From positions 1 to 64,000 of the forward strand of contig JADLAK010000065.1 in NCBI GenBank assembly GCA_020848275.1: 64,000 nt of DNA. The letters are read 5' to 3'. Shown one piece after another: positions 52,482 through 61,051 of this stretch. Made by a program: the position numbers and the translations under genes. The notes under the pieces are model-generated. The model was not told the origin of the DNA and searched no databases. It saw only the letters and a program-made list of their open reading frames with translations. Source of the stretch: Planctomycetota bacterium (GTDB taxonomy: Bacteria > Planctomycetota > UBA8742 > UBA2392). How positions within the stretch are numbered: the stretch's first letter is position 1; every line of letters begins with the position of its first letter.

Positions 52482-53003
52482 ATGCCCAGAGACGCGAAAT
52501 CCATTGAATTGGCGAACAAGAAGGCGGCCTACATCGGCGAGCTGTTGAAGGACGAACCGAAACTGTCGCTGCTGGCGGTGCGAAAGAAAATCCAGGAGAA
52601 GTTCGAGGCCTCGCTCAATTTTAAGCGGTCACGGGCCGAGTTCATCGCCGCTGGCGGCAAGGTCCGCGCCAAGCACTCATCCAAACGCCGCCGCAAGAAC
52701 GTCCTGGCTGCGTCAGAGGCGCTTCCCAAACGCGGCCCCGGCAGGCCGCCAAAGAATGCCAAGCAGGACCGCGGTCCGGGCCGCCGCAAAGCAGACAGGT
52801 CCGCCGTGGAGACCACCGCGGCTCTGCGCAAGTTCGGCCAGCACCTGGTCGTTATCAGCGCCGAAGGCAGTCCGCTGATTCGCACCTTTGCCAACAAAGG
52901 TGAAGCGAGTGCGTTTGTGCAAAGCCAGCTCAAGGTCGGCACACCGCTTACTGAAATTGCCGCTTACTCCAGGGACTCGCTGAGCATCAACCTCGACGTC
53001 TGA
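52482..53003 (+). CDS. Basic AT-hook-like protein
   Basis: 173 residues, GGAG upstream. N-terminal helical region (KSIELANKKAAYIGELLKDE), a strongly basic middle with KRGPGRPPKNAK, an AT-hook core (GRP flanked by basic residues), and RGPGRRK a few residues on. A C-terminal ~60-residue compact part follows (LVVISAEGSPLIRTFANKGE). A minor-groove DNA-binding or chromatin-like protein is likely. Confidence 0.65.
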   Translation: MPRDAKSIELANKKAAYIGELLKDEPKLSLLAVRKKIQEKFEASLNFKRSRAEFIAAGGKVRAKHSSKRRRKNVLAASEALPKRGPGRPPKNAKQDRGPGRRKADRSAVETTAALRKFGQHLVVISAEGSPLIRTFANKGEASAFVQSQLKVGTPLTEIAAYSRDSLSINLDV

Positions 53004-53312
53004 TCAACGGGCGTGATGGCAATCCGAGGACGCGTACTGCGGGAAGATTGTCCGCAATGGTCCCAACGCGGGCGCCAACTGGTCCTGCGCCATGTTCATC
53101 ATTTCGGGCGAGTAGCCGGCAATGCGGTAATCGCGGCAGGTCAAGACAATCTGCTCGGGCGACTTGAGCGCGTAAGCCCGCACGATCCTGACGGCAATAT
53201 CGTAGTCGGGCGTTCCCATCACGCCTGGAATGACCTGGGACAACGCGCAGTCCATCAGTTCCCGCACTGACTGCTCAAGTCCTTCATCCTTCCCAGTCCC
53301 ATGCTGTTGCAT
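53004..53312 (-). CDS. Small accessory protein, paralogue of the 61937 protein
   Basis: 102 residues. The core MGTPDYDIAVRIVRAYALKS and the end TIFPQYAS match the 61937 protein (DKPEYDLAVRIVKAYF ... HLFPQYV), so they form a small family inside this window. All-helical. Convergent and almost abutting with the AT-hook gene. Function unknown. Confidence 0.6.
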   Translation of the reverse strand: MQQHGTGKDEGLEQSVRELMDCALSQVIPGVMGTPDYDIAVRIVRAYALKSPEQIVLTCRDYRIAGYSPEMMNMAQDQLAPALGPLRTIFPQYASSDCHHAR

Positions 53313-53353
53313 GGACAGAACGATGCAGGCACCCCTATTTCAGGCTTTCGCGG

Positions 53354-53392
53354 GGTGAAAAACAACAAGGGCCCGCCGGCAAGGCGGGCCCT
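53354..53392 (-). terminator. Intrinsic terminator of the vWA-kinase-phosphatase operon
   Basis: AGGGCCCGCC (53368-53377) pairs perfectly with GGCGGGCCCT (53383-53392), loop of five. Read on the minus strand it is followed by TTGTTGTTTTTC. It lies 22 bp after the vWA stop, closing the minus-strand operon. Confidence 0.8.
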
Positions 53393-53413
53393 GTGCTTGT
53401 CAGTGCATCCGCA

Positions 53414-54139
53414 TTAGCCGGCGACAGCAAGCTGGGTGATGGTCTTGCCCAGCATTTTCATCACGCTGACGTACATCTCGGCGGTCATGCGGTCGACGTC
53501 CCAGAGAATGCCGCCCGTGCCGTCGCAGAGTTTCTTGTAGATGGGATCTTTGCCGGGGCCGATGATGAAGATGCGCGCGCCGGTCTTTTGGGCCAGGACA
53601 ACTACGCCGTCGCTGGTGGTCCCGTCCTCTGTGGGATCGTGGGTGCCGCTGTTGGTCGTCAGCACGATGCAGCGGGCCTTGCCCGGCTTCAGACCCGGCC
53701 ACGGTCCCTCAATGGCGGCCTTGATCGCGTCTAGCTGGCTTTCATCGTGCGTGGAATTGCCGATGCAGGGTTCATTGGCAATCGCCTGCTTGGCGGCGCT
53801 GATGTCCAGGTACCCCATGTCCACCAGGCCTTTGCTGCCGTGCTCTTTCAGGTCGCGCACGAAAATCACGCCCGGCGTCAGATTCACGCCAAGTTTCGCA
53901 CCTTCATCCAGCGCCAGGCCGATGGTATTGGCGACGGCAAGGTTGATCTTTTCCATGCTCCCGGTCTTGTCGATCACCAGTCGAAAAGGTGGCGAGTATG
54001 GGACCGATTGCGGAACCATCGTCGGCGGCAGGGGCTGCGTCGGCTGGCTGCCGCCTTCCTCTACAGGCGCGCGGCATTCAGGGCAGAACAGGCTCTGGGG
54101 GTTGACGCGGTGGGTCGTGTTCTTCGAGCAATTCCTCAT
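53414..54139 (-). CDS. TerY-like von Willebrand factor A protein with zinc ribbon
   Basis: 241 residues, CAGGAG upstream. N-terminal Cys4 and CPEC (19-22) suggest a zinc ribbon; a Pro-rich linker; then a vWA domain with the MIDAS motif LVIDKTGSM (Asp57), a later Thr/Ser site near GNSTHDESQLDAI and VVVLAQKTGARIFIIG. Binds a divalent metal and mediates protein assembly. It is the last gene of the minus-strand operon, adjacent to a kinase and a PP2C phosphatase, the TerY-P triad arrangement. Confidence 0.85.
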   Translation of the reverse strand: MRNCSKNTTHRVNPQSLFCPECRAPVEEGGSQPTQPLPPTMVPQSVPYSPPFRLVIDKTGSMEKINLAVANTIGLALDEGAKLGVNLTPGVIFVRDLKEHGSKGLVDMGYLDISAAKQAIANEPCIGNSTHDESQLDAIKAAIEGPWPGLKPGKARCIVLTTNSGTHDPTEDGTTSDGVVVLAQKTGARIFIIGPGKDPIYKKLCDGTGGILWDVDRMTAEMYVSVMKMLGKTITQLAVAG

Positions 54140-54153
54140 GGATTTCTCCTGGT

Positions 54154-54978
54154 CTAGTGGCGCGAAAGCTCCTCATGCATTTCGCGCAGCGTGGGCCGCT
54201 CGTGCGGCTGCTTGGATAACGCGCGGCAGAGCAACCCATTCAGCATGTCCGGCAGCTTGACGAATTCGGCTGCGGGCAGGGCTGGACGGCTCGAGTCCAG
54301 CGTAAGCTCCACTTCTTCCTCGGGATTGGCGCACTGGAAGGGCCGCAGGCCCACGATCAACTGGTAGAGCGTGGCTCCGATGGAGTAAACGTCGTCGGCG
54401 ACACTGGCCGCGAGATTTCGCAGTTGTTGTGGCGAGGCGTAACCCGGCGTCGCGGCGGCCAATCCCTGTTTGTACACGGCTATGGCCAGACTCATGTCCG
54501 TGACAAAGAGTTCGCCCGCGTCGGCACCGAACAAGATGTTCTCGGGCTTGATGTCCCGGTGGATGAAACCCGCCAGGTGCAACGCCATGATCCCGCGCAC
54601 GAGCTTACGCCCGATAAAAGCCGCGGTGAAAACCGGCAACGCCTGCCCGCATTGCTCGGCCAGGCTGCCGCCCTGGCGCAGGGGCTCGACCAGAAACACG
54701 TCGCCCCGATGCTGGAACACGTCCTGGACCGGATTGACGTGGGCAACCAGCTTCCCGTAGTCGCCGCGGGAACGCAGCCGTTGCACGGAATCCGAGACCA
54801 TCTTTTCGTGCTGCGCCAGCGCTAGGTTGGGTGTGTTGAAGCATTTAATACACACCTCCACGTTGCCAGCGAGCGCCGAGTAGGCGACACGCTGGCCGCC
54901 CATGCCCTTAACCTCGCGAATGACGTAGCTGCCGAGGGGGCCCTGGATCACATCGCCGTTGCAGTAGGCGCAGGACAA
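54154..54978 (-). CDS. Eukaryote-like protein kinase (triad kinase)
   Basis: 274 residues. N-terminal CAYC (3-6) suggests a zinc knuckle; VCIK (Lys45); HRDIKPEN (140-147); the DFG motif is DMS (161-163), keeping the Mg-binding Asp; ASPQQ (181-185) replaces APE. No membrane segment, so cytosolic, unlike the 4938 kinase. The glycine loop (GMGGQRVAYSA) is degenerate. It lies between vWA and PP2C genes with 10-15 bp gaps; likely substrates are the FHA protein and the vWA partner. Confidence 0.9.
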   Translation of the reverse strand: MSCAYCNGDVIQGPLGSYVIREVKGMGGQRVAYSALAGNVEVCIKCFNTPNLALAQHEKMVSDSVQRLRSRGDYGKLVAHVNPVQDVFQHRGDVFLVEPLRQGGSLAEQCGQALPVFTAAFIGRKLVRGIMALHLAGFIHRDIKPENILFGADAGELFVTDMSLAIAVYKQGLAAATPGYASPQQLRNLAASVADDVYSIGATLYQLIVGLRPFQCANPEEEVELTLDSSRPALPAAEFVKLPDMLNGLLCRALSKQPHERPTLREMHEELSRH

Positions 54979-54987
54979 GGCGTTCTC

Positions 54988-56136
54988 CTACAGGACGCGA
55001 ATTTCAGGGTTGTCGCCGATACGCACCACATCGCCGATGCACAACACGTCGGCGCCGGCGTCAATGCGCTTCCAGACCGGTGCAGCTTGCGAAAGGATTT
55101 CCAGCCAGACCTGACCATCGTCCTTTGGGGAAAACCGTAGATGTTGCCGCGCAACGTCCGGACGTGGAAACAGCTCGCGACCCACCACCGCCTCGTCGCG
55201 CAAAGGAATGACACGCCTGCCGACCTGGATGCAGCGTTCATCGACCGGATACTGCAGTTCTCCGCCGCAGCGATCGCAGAAACAGGCTCCGCGATTGGCG
55301 GCTGTGTTGCAGGCCGGGCAGTAGGCATCGGACGAGGAGTCCGCGTAGAGTGGGAAGGAGGTCGTGGCGTTGGCGGAGCGGCTCTCGATCTCAACGACAA
55401 CAGCCGTGGCATTATCGTCGGCCTGCTCATCAAGCACCGCGGCGAGGTCCACTTGCAGGTCTTGCAGCCGCTCGACGCAAAGCATGGCGCGTACACCCTC
55501 GCGGCCAAGCACCTCGCGTACACCATCGCTGCACAGCATCAACCGGCCCCGGCGTGGCTGCGTGAGAGCCTGAATCGCGACCTTCTGGCTTGTCCGGCGG
55601 TCGGAGGACACGTAACCAGTCAACTGCGAACGATAAGGGCTGGTCTCGAAGTCCTCGGCGGTCAGCACACCTTTGGCGAGCAGGTCGACAGCACGAGATT
55701 GCTCGACACTAAGCTGAATCAATTCGTCCTGGACAAGCCGATAGGAGTAGATGGGGCTGTCGCCCACGTTGGCGACGTACATAAAGTCGTCCAGCAGCAG
55801 GACGATGGACAAGGTGGTTGCGAGTCCTTTGAGTGCGGGGTTGGCGGCCTCCGTGTCAGCCAGGCGCGCCGTCGTGCCGTCGAGAGCACCGTTGACGACG
55901 CGCTCAAAGCCCCTGCGGTCATCTATCTCCCCGCGAAGAGCTGCGATCAGCAGCCAAGAAGACATGACGTGCGCAACGAGGGTGCTTGCTACGTCGCCGC
56001 CGGGGCAGGCTCCGGCGCCGTCGCAAATGACGGTCAGCACACCGGACTTGCCGTTGTGCTCGAAGCCATTGGTCACATAGGCATCTTCCTGACGCTTGCG
56101 CCGGCCCAGGGATTGGGCGCTGATGGTTTTGGTCAT
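54988..56136 (-). CDS. PP2C phosphatase-zinc ribbon-FHA protein
   Basis: 382 residues from the ATG at 56136 (GAGG upstream). PP2C domain (1-~255): KRQEDAY (Asp18), ICDGAGA (Asp39, Gly40), NVGDSPIY, LCSDGV and DDNATAVVVE, all metal-site motifs present. Zinc ribbon CPACNTAANRGACFCDRCG (~270-288). C-terminal FHA domain (~300-382) with VGRELFPRPDVARQHLRFS, including the Gly-Arg and His-phosphothreonine-binding pattern. It can therefore both remove and read phosphorylation by the neighbouring kinase. The fusion in one chain is informative. Confidence 0.9.
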   Translation of the reverse strand: MTKTISAQSLGRRKRQEDAYVTNGFEHNGKSGVLTVICDGAGACPGGDVASTLVAHVMSSWLLIAALRGEIDDRRGFERVVNGALDGTTARLADTEAANPALKGLATTLSIVLLLDDFMYVANVGDSPIYSYRLVQDELIQLSVEQSRAVDLLAKGVLTAEDFETSPYRSQLTGYVSSDRRTSQKVAIQALTQPRRGRLMLCSDGVREVLGREGVRAMLCVERLQDLQVDLAAVLDEQADDNATAVVVEIESRSANATTSFPLYADSSSDAYCPACNTAANRGACFCDRCGGELQYPVDERCIQVGRRVIPLRDEAVVGRELFPRPDVARQHLRFSPKDDGQVWLEILSQAAPVWKRIDAGADVLCIGDVVRIGDNPEIRVL

Positions 56137-56146
56137 GTTGGCCTCG

Positions 56147-58216
56147 TCACAGGTAGCGGGCCGGGCTGTTGATGAACTCGGCATAACTGGTCACGCGCGT
56201 CGGCAGGCCGTCGAGCAACTTGCGGAGCTTATCCGCCGTGGCCTTTGTCTCCGCGATCACCAGAGAAACGCGCAACTGTTCGCCGCATTCAGCGAGGATC
56301 CTAGCGTTGTGGATCTCGTAGTCGGCGTTGGCGGAGCTGGCGAACTCGATGGCGGCTGCTTTGCCGTCGTGGTAGCGGGCCACCACATCCACTTTCTTAA
56401 GGCTGGAACCCAGGGCTCCTTCAAGTGTTACGTCGGCAATCCCCTGGAGGCCTCGCACCGCTTTGCTTACTGTCGTCTGGTAGTAACGGGTGGAGAGCTT
56501 TCCCCGGCATGTCGAGAGGTCGTCGGGAGGTTTCAGACCGAACGTTTGCAGTGCCAGGGGAGTAATCGTGACAAGCTGGATGCGCCGGGCGTTGGCATTT
56601 ATCACCTGATTTTCCTTGAGCAGCATTATCCAGCCACGGGCCTGGGCGTGGGTTGCCACGCTTTTCTTGACGCTGCCCTCGTGGGCGCGACAGGCGGCGA
56701 AATGAAACTCCATGGGCTGCGTCCAATGTTCGTTGGCGCTGCGCACAAACGCTTCCGCCATAACCTCGACGGCCTTGTCGGCCTCGGACTTGGGCGGCGA
56801 TTCAGGGGAAGCCGGTTGCTCCGACGACGGCGGCTTTGGCGTCACGGCATCCAGCCATGCCCTGCTGCGGCGCCAGCGTTCTCCTTCGTCATAGGGCGTC
56901 GACGGCAGGCAGGGAACGCGTATCAGGATCGGGGACTGGTAGGCGCCGCCCGACAGCCGGACAACGGCCTTGCCCTGTTGGCCCTTCTGCAGCTCCGCGG
57001 CGATCGGATCGCGGACCGGTATGCCGAGGGAACTCAGGGCGACTTCGAAGTCCGCGTGGGCAGAGAGATTGCCCGTGAATAAAAAGGCCGAAATGTTCGA
57101 CAGCACCTCAGGAGACACCACCGCGGGACTCTGCACGGAAAAGAACCCGTGCCAGCCCGCATGGCGCGCAACGCGAATCACGCGCTCAAACCAGGAGCCG
57201 CGGACGAGCAAATCCTGCAGGTCGTCGAACACCAGCAACGTGCGTGAGGTCGCCAATTCAGATTTTGAGAACGAATGCGCCGCCCACAACGACCCCAATA
57301 AGAAATCAATTACCAGCGTCGCATCGGCGACATCCGAGAAGCCGTCCAGCTCAATCAACAGGTGGGAACCCAGTAACTCCGAGATTTTCATGCCCTGGGC
57401 TGCGTCGAACACTCCGCGGCCGTTGACTTCCCAGGCCTTGAGCGTGAGCAGCAGGGAGTCCGTGTGCGGGCTCCTGCCGAACTTGTCGCGGTAGGCGCTG
57501 GACTGGATGAAATTGAGGATGTCACTGAAGGTCGGCCAGCGCGGCGAAGGTTGATCAAGCGATCCGAAGTCCTTCACCAGATGCTCAATGATGCGCATCA
57601 ACAGCAGCACGCTGTCGTGACGTTTATAGCACCGCGCCCAGGCTTCGCAGAATATCTGCGTCGCGCGGCGGTGTTCGCTGCGCAGGACATCGGGCGGTGC
57701 ATCCTTCGCCCAGCTCGGCGCCACGGGATTTAAAGCCAATTCATCGAGCTTGACGACGTGGATAAATTCGCGGGCGGGTTGCGGCAGTAATCGCCTGAAC
57801 GAAGCGTTGCGGGCAAACACCAGGCATCGGCATTGCACGCAGGCTTGCAACACCAGCATGGCCAGGAAATTCGTCTTACCCTGGCCTGTGGGGCCAACGG
57901 CCATGCCGTGCTGCACCGCATTGGGCCCAGCGCCAGGCCCTGCGAAGTCAACCTTGACCGGAGTGCCGTTCTCGAGTTCTTCCCCAAGCCAGATGGCCCC
58001 GAGGTGGATGTCCTCGTCGATGGTCGGGTGATAGTGCGGGTCCGTCAGCGCCCTGTGTTCAGCCTCGATCAAGAGGTCCTGGAGCCAGGCCCGGGCGTCA
58101 GTGTCATCACGGTTGAGCTTGAGGTAGGCGTCGAAAAAGGCGCTCAGCTTGCGGGAGCGCGAAATCTGGCTCGCGCGGAAACGACGCTCGATTTCATTCC
58201 ATGCCCATTGGCTCAT
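56147..58216 (-). CDS. HerA/FtsK-like ATPase with C-terminal nuclease-like domain
   Basis: 689 residues from the ATG at 58216 (AAGGAG upstream). Walker A GPTGQGKT (108-115), Walker B LLVFDDLQDLL (~mid-protein), FFSVQSP as sensor. The C-terminal domain (~590-689) has KKVDVVARYHDGKAAAIEFA, the same Asp ... Glu layout as the 35239 protein, though the second Glu of GluxGlu is replaced, so nuclease activity is uncertain. It lies in the middle of the vWA/kinase/PP2C operon, overlaps the gene upstream (58213-58216) and is likely the DNA-processing motor regulated by the triad. Confidence 0.85.
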   Translation of the reverse strand: MSQWAWNEIERRFRASQISRSRKLSAFFDAYLKLNRDDTDARAWLQDLLIEAEHRALTDPHYHPTIDEDIHLGAIWLGEELENGTPVKVDFAGPGAGPNAVQHGMAVGPTGQGKTNFLAMLVLQACVQCRCLVFARNASFRRLLPQPAREFIHVVKLDELALNPVAPSWAKDAPPDVLRSEHRRATQIFCEAWARCYKRHDSVLLLMRIIEHLVKDFGSLDQPSPRWPTFSDILNFIQSSAYRDKFGRSPHTDSLLLTLKAWEVNGRGVFDAAQGMKISELLGSHLLIELDGFSDVADATLVIDFLLGSLWAAHSFSKSELATSRTLLVFDDLQDLLVRGSWFERVIRVARHAGWHGFFSVQSPAVVSPEVLSNISAFLFTGNLSAHADFEVALSSLGIPVRDPIAAELQKGQQGKAVVRLSGGAYQSPILIRVPCLPSTPYDEGERWRRSRAWLDAVTPKPPSSEQPASPESPPKSEADKAVEVMAEAFVRSANEHWTQPMEFHFAACRAHEGSVKKSVATHAQARGWIMLLKENQVINANARRIQLVTITPLALQTFGLKPPDDLSTCRGKLSTRYYQTTVSKAVRGLQGIADVTLEGALGSSLKKVDVVARYHDGKAAAIEFASSANADYEIHNARILAECGEQLRVSLVIAETKATADKLRKLLDGLPTRVTSYAEFINSPARYL

Positions 58217-58833
58217 CGCGGCTCCTTGAAGGAGTCGATGATCCACTTCACCCCCGCTGTCAGGGTGCTAGCCGTGAAAACGACGGCGACCAGCGAACCC
58301 TTGAGGCAGGACTCCAGGATCACCAGCATCAGGCAGCGGCCGCAGTAGACTTTCTTTGAGAAGATCGGCATCCAGACGTGGGAGCGGCAGAACTTCAATT
58401 TGCAGCGGCGGCACTGGTAAGGCGACTTGAGCGGTCCGCAAAACTTGCGCGGCTTGCCTTTTTTGAAGCGCGGGCAGTTGTGCAGCACCTCCTTGAGATC
58501 CTTGACCACTTCGCCATCCGGCAACTCGATCGAGGGGCTGTTGTCGCTGGTGGTGAACGTGCCGTTGTCCTGCAGATACGTGACCTTTTCGCATTCGTTG
58601 GAGAATTCGATGGTCGGGTTGGTGATGTGGCGAATACGCTGATGCTCAAGCCTCACGCGCTGTGTTACCAGCAAATTGGGGCGCTGCGGCGCGGGTTTTG
58701 GAGGCGAGGGCTTGCCGCCAACCTTCGCACCCGATCCGACTGTGGCATCCGACTGAGTCGGCGAGACAGCCGGAGTTTTCTCCGTCTGGCCGCGCAAGAG
58801 CGCACGGACATCAATCGTCGGTTTATCGGTCAC
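58213..58833 (-). CDS. Zinc-binding single-pass membrane protein
   Basis: 206 residues from a GTG at 58833. N-terminal Pro/Ser-rich linker (~30-52), then ~100 residues ending in a Cys cluster (NCPRFKKGKPRKFC, YQCRRCKLKFCRSH, VYCGRC), consistent with a treble-clef or double zinc fold. The C-terminal helix SLVAVVFTASTLTAGVKWII probably anchors it to the membrane. It overlaps both neighbours by four bases and is thus a tightly coupled component of the HerA-triad operon. Confidence 0.72.
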   Translation of the reverse strand: MTDKPTIDVRALLRGQTEKTPAVSPTQSDATVGSGAKVGGKPSPPKPAPQRPNLLVTQRVRLEHQRIRHITNPTIEFSNECEKVTYLQDNGTFTTSDNSPSIELPDGEVVKDLKEVLHNCPRFKKGKPRKFCGPLKSPYQCRRCKLKFCRSHVWMPIFSKKVYCGRCLMLVILESCLKGSLVAVVFTASTLTAGVKWIIDSFKEPR

Positions 58834-59294
58834 GGGTCCTGCCCAAGGTTGTTAGGAGCCTGAGGCTGGGGCTGTTGCTGAGGTGGACGCGCCGGGCGTC
58901 CCGTCGGTGCCGTCAGGATTCGAAACACCAGTGCCGGCAGGCAAACAGCCGTAGCCCAGGTGACGATCTCCTTGATCTGCTCGTCCTGCTGGCGCGGAAA
59001 GAAGTGGGTGTGGGTATGAAACCATGCGAGGAACACGGCCGCGCCCGCGATCAGCAACGCGCAGACCGCTGCGCGCTGGCGCGCCGCTTCGCCACCCCGC
59101 TGGATCGCCCACAGAAACACGACGGCGATGGCGACCACGGCGACGATGCCGATGTCCCTGAATAGGCCGGGCGGGGCGTTGAACGTTGAGTTCATCAGGG
59201 CCGGGAAGATCACCTGTTCCCTGTTTATGAGCCAATAAATCGTGCCGCCCGTCAACCCTGTCACCAGCAACGCCGCAAAGGATCGCCTCGACAT
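58830..59294 (-). CDS. Small multi-pass membrane protein
   Basis: 154 residues with about four membrane helices (FAALLVTGLTGGTIYWLI; IGIVAVVAIAVVFLWAI; AAVCALLIAGAAVFLAWF; IVTWATAVCLPALVF), then a Pro/Gln-rich tail. Couples to the zinc/membrane gene by GTGA. Could be a membrane platform for the ATPase, like small proteins beside conjugation ATPases. No family recognised. Confidence 0.72.
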   Translation of the reverse strand: MSRRSFAALLVTGLTGGTIYWLINREQVIFPALMNSTFNAPPGLFRDIGIVAVVAIAVVFLWAIQRGGEAARQRAAVCALLIAGAAVFLAWFHTHTHFFPRQQDEQIKEIVTWATAVCLPALVFRILTAPTGRPARPPQQQPQPQAPNNLGQDP

Positions 59295-59397
59295 GACGAG
59301 TCTCCGTGAGATGGTTGTCGAAAGGAAAACGCGGGCGGCGCGGTTTCATTCACTGCTGTTCAGCCACGACAGTTCATTGGGTTGCGCTGGGGATGAC

Positions 59398-59994
59398 CTA
59401 ATGCCACCGCAATGCAGCCATGTTGGGGAGGATGAAGGACTTCACCAGCGGCAAGCCCTCGAAACGACGACCGCCGAGATCCCCAAGCACATAGTCAAAG
59501 GTCAGCATCGAACCCGCGCAGTCGCGAAGCTTTTCGTATTGCTCGGGGGACGCCAGCAGTTCAAACCGTTCCCGGTAGACCCTGCCACCATCGACGGATT
59601 CGACCATCACCGCGACGATGTTGCGCGGCAGGAGTTCGATTATGCGGCCATGGAGCTGCCCGCGCGGTACGGGAATGGGGTACTCATATCCCGGCGTAAA
59701 GAACTGGCAGGGATCCCAGCCATCGACCTGCAGGATTCGGGAGCCGGTGCCGCTTCGCGCCGAAACAAGGGAACCAAAGATGGTTGCCTGCGTGTGGAGC
59801 TGCTTTTTGCGTTTGAGCGTTTGACGCCATACGGCGTGGTAATTGACTCGAAGCTGCAAGTCGCTCACTGAGCCGAATTCCAGGCCAGGAGGCGAGAACC
59901 ATCCCCCGAAAGTGCGAAAGTAGCCGCAAACCTCGATCATGTTCACCAGCCGCCGCTCCAAAAAGCCGGCCGGATTGAAGGACTGGGTGTTCAC
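59398..59994 (-). CDS. Hypothetical protein, paralogue of the 59991 protein
   Basis: 198 residues from a GTG start overlapping the upstream stop (59991-59994). The segment VDGWDPCQFFTPGYEYPIP, then RGQLHGRIIELLPRNIVAV and VYRERFELLASPEQYEKL aligns with the upstream paralogue (IHGWNPEKFF, GRLIGRVIEKLPKRLFRLA, VYESVFTLGVALPVKRL). All beta/alpha, no membrane helix. Function unknown; the pair probably forms a heteromer. Confidence 0.65.
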   Translation of the reverse strand: MNTQSFNPAGFLERRLVNMIEVCGYFRTFGGWFSPPGLEFGSVSDLQLRVNYHAVWRQTLKRKKQLHTQATIFGSLVSARSGTGSRILQVDGWDPCQFFTPGYEYPIPVPRGQLHGRIIELLPRNIVAVMVESVDGGRVYRERFELLASPEQYEKLRDCAGSMLTFDYVLGDLGGRRFEGLPLVKSFILPNMAALRWH

Positions 59995-60554
59995 GGCCTC
60001 TCCTGCTCAAGGAGGTTGATCGCCACGGCACGCGGGATGCCGTCATAGGGCCACCGATACTCGCCGGTCAGCGTCACGGACGCGCCGATCCGGGAACCCA
60101 CTTTCACCAGTGCGTCGAACAGTCGCTTCACCGGCAACGCGACACCTAGGGTAAACACCGATTCGTAGACTTTGCCTTTGAACGACGTCTCGACCGCCAG
60201 CCTGAACAGGCGCTTGGGCAGTTTCTCGATGACGCGGCCGATCAGGCGACCCCACGGAGGCGTGTCCAGTTCCGAGCGCGACGGGGGCACGAAAAATTTT
60301 TCAGGGTTCCAGCCATGGATAACCGGAACAAGGGGATCGAGGGAAGCGTCAGACGACAGCGAGCCCCGCACCGACGCGTACTCGTGCCGCGCCGATTTGT
60401 CCTGTAACAGCCGCAGATAGCGGCCGGCATAGGTCGCGCGCACCGTCACCGAGGATTGAAGCGTGACCTCAACCCGACCGTCGACGAGTACGACTTCCAG
60501 GACCTTGCCCGCGGCGGAAAACACATTGCTCAAAGTCGATGTTGCGTGAGGCAT
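59991..60554 (-). CDS. Hypothetical protein, paralogue of the 59398 protein
   Basis: 187 residues from the ATG at 60554 (GAGGAATCC upstream), not the longer frame to 60644. Contains IHGWNPEKFFVPP, WGRLIGRVIEKLPKRLFRL and TLTGEYRWPYDGIPRAV. First gene of the two-gene unit; it may be the start of the whole minus-strand operon down to 53414, although a 103-bp gap separates it from the membrane gene. Confidence 0.65.
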   Translation of the reverse strand: MPHATSTLSNVFSAAGKVLEVVLVDGRVEVTLQSSVTVRATYAGRYLRLLQDKSARHEYASVRGSLSSDASLDPLVPVIHGWNPEKFFVPPSRSELDTPPWGRLIGRVIEKLPKRLFRLAVETSFKGKVYESVFTLGVALPVKRLFDALVKVGSRIGASVTLTGEYRWPYDGIPRAVAINLLEQERP

Positions 60555-60774
60555 AGGGATTCCTCGTTCTCGACGGGATCGGATTCTTGAAGATCGGCGT
60601 GGTTTGAGCTTGCCGGAGATTAAACGCGCCGGTTTGACGACCATTCACCACATTGGAGGCCCAAGACTGCTGGTGATTGACGTGGGCAGGGTCTGGGAAG
60701 GCTTGCGCACAGCAACGGGTGAATGCGCTGCCGCTTCTCGCGTTGTAGTTACGGCGAACGGGAGGAGCCAGACA

Positions 60775-60978
60775 ATGGAAGACGATCTAATGACGGCGGG
60801 TGATGTGGCGGCGTTGCTTAAGGTACCCAAGAGCTGGGTGTTTCGCGCATCCTCGGAAGGACGCATCCCGAAAATCGTGATCTCACGGAGGTGCGTGAGG
60901 TTCAAACGCAGCGATGTTGAGGCCATGCTCAAGCTGAAATACAAACCCGCGCGACACGACGAATCCGTACACCCGTAA
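60775..60978 (+). CDS. Excisionase-like helix-turn-helix protein
   Basis: 67 residues from the ATG at 60775 (GGGAGGAGC upstream). MTAGDVAALLKVPKSWVFR then SSEGRIPKIVISRRCVRFKR is the MerR-like winged HTH of excisionase-family proteins (DNA-binding domain, HTH_17). Such proteins direct recombinases or repress mobile-element genes. Divergent from the operon at 60554; the 220 bp between should contain both promoters. Followed by a strong terminator. Confidence 0.85.
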   Translation: MEDDLMTAGDVAALLKVPKSWVFRASSEGRIPKIVISRRCVRFKRSDVEAMLKLKYKPARHDESVHP

Positions 60979-61003
60979 TTCCAGCAAGAATGCGTAAAAG
61001 TCA

Positions 61004-61037
61004 AAGAGGGGCCGAGAAATCCGGCCCCTCTTCTTTT
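61004..61037 (+). terminator. Intrinsic terminator after HTH gene
   Basis: AAGAGGGGCCG (61004-61014) pairs perfectly with CGGCCCCTCTT (61022-61032), seven-base loop, then TTCTTTT overlapping the stem end. It sits between convergent genes and could also serve the minus-strand sigma-factor gene. Confidence 0.85.
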
Positions 61038-61051
61038 GGACTTGTCGGCTC

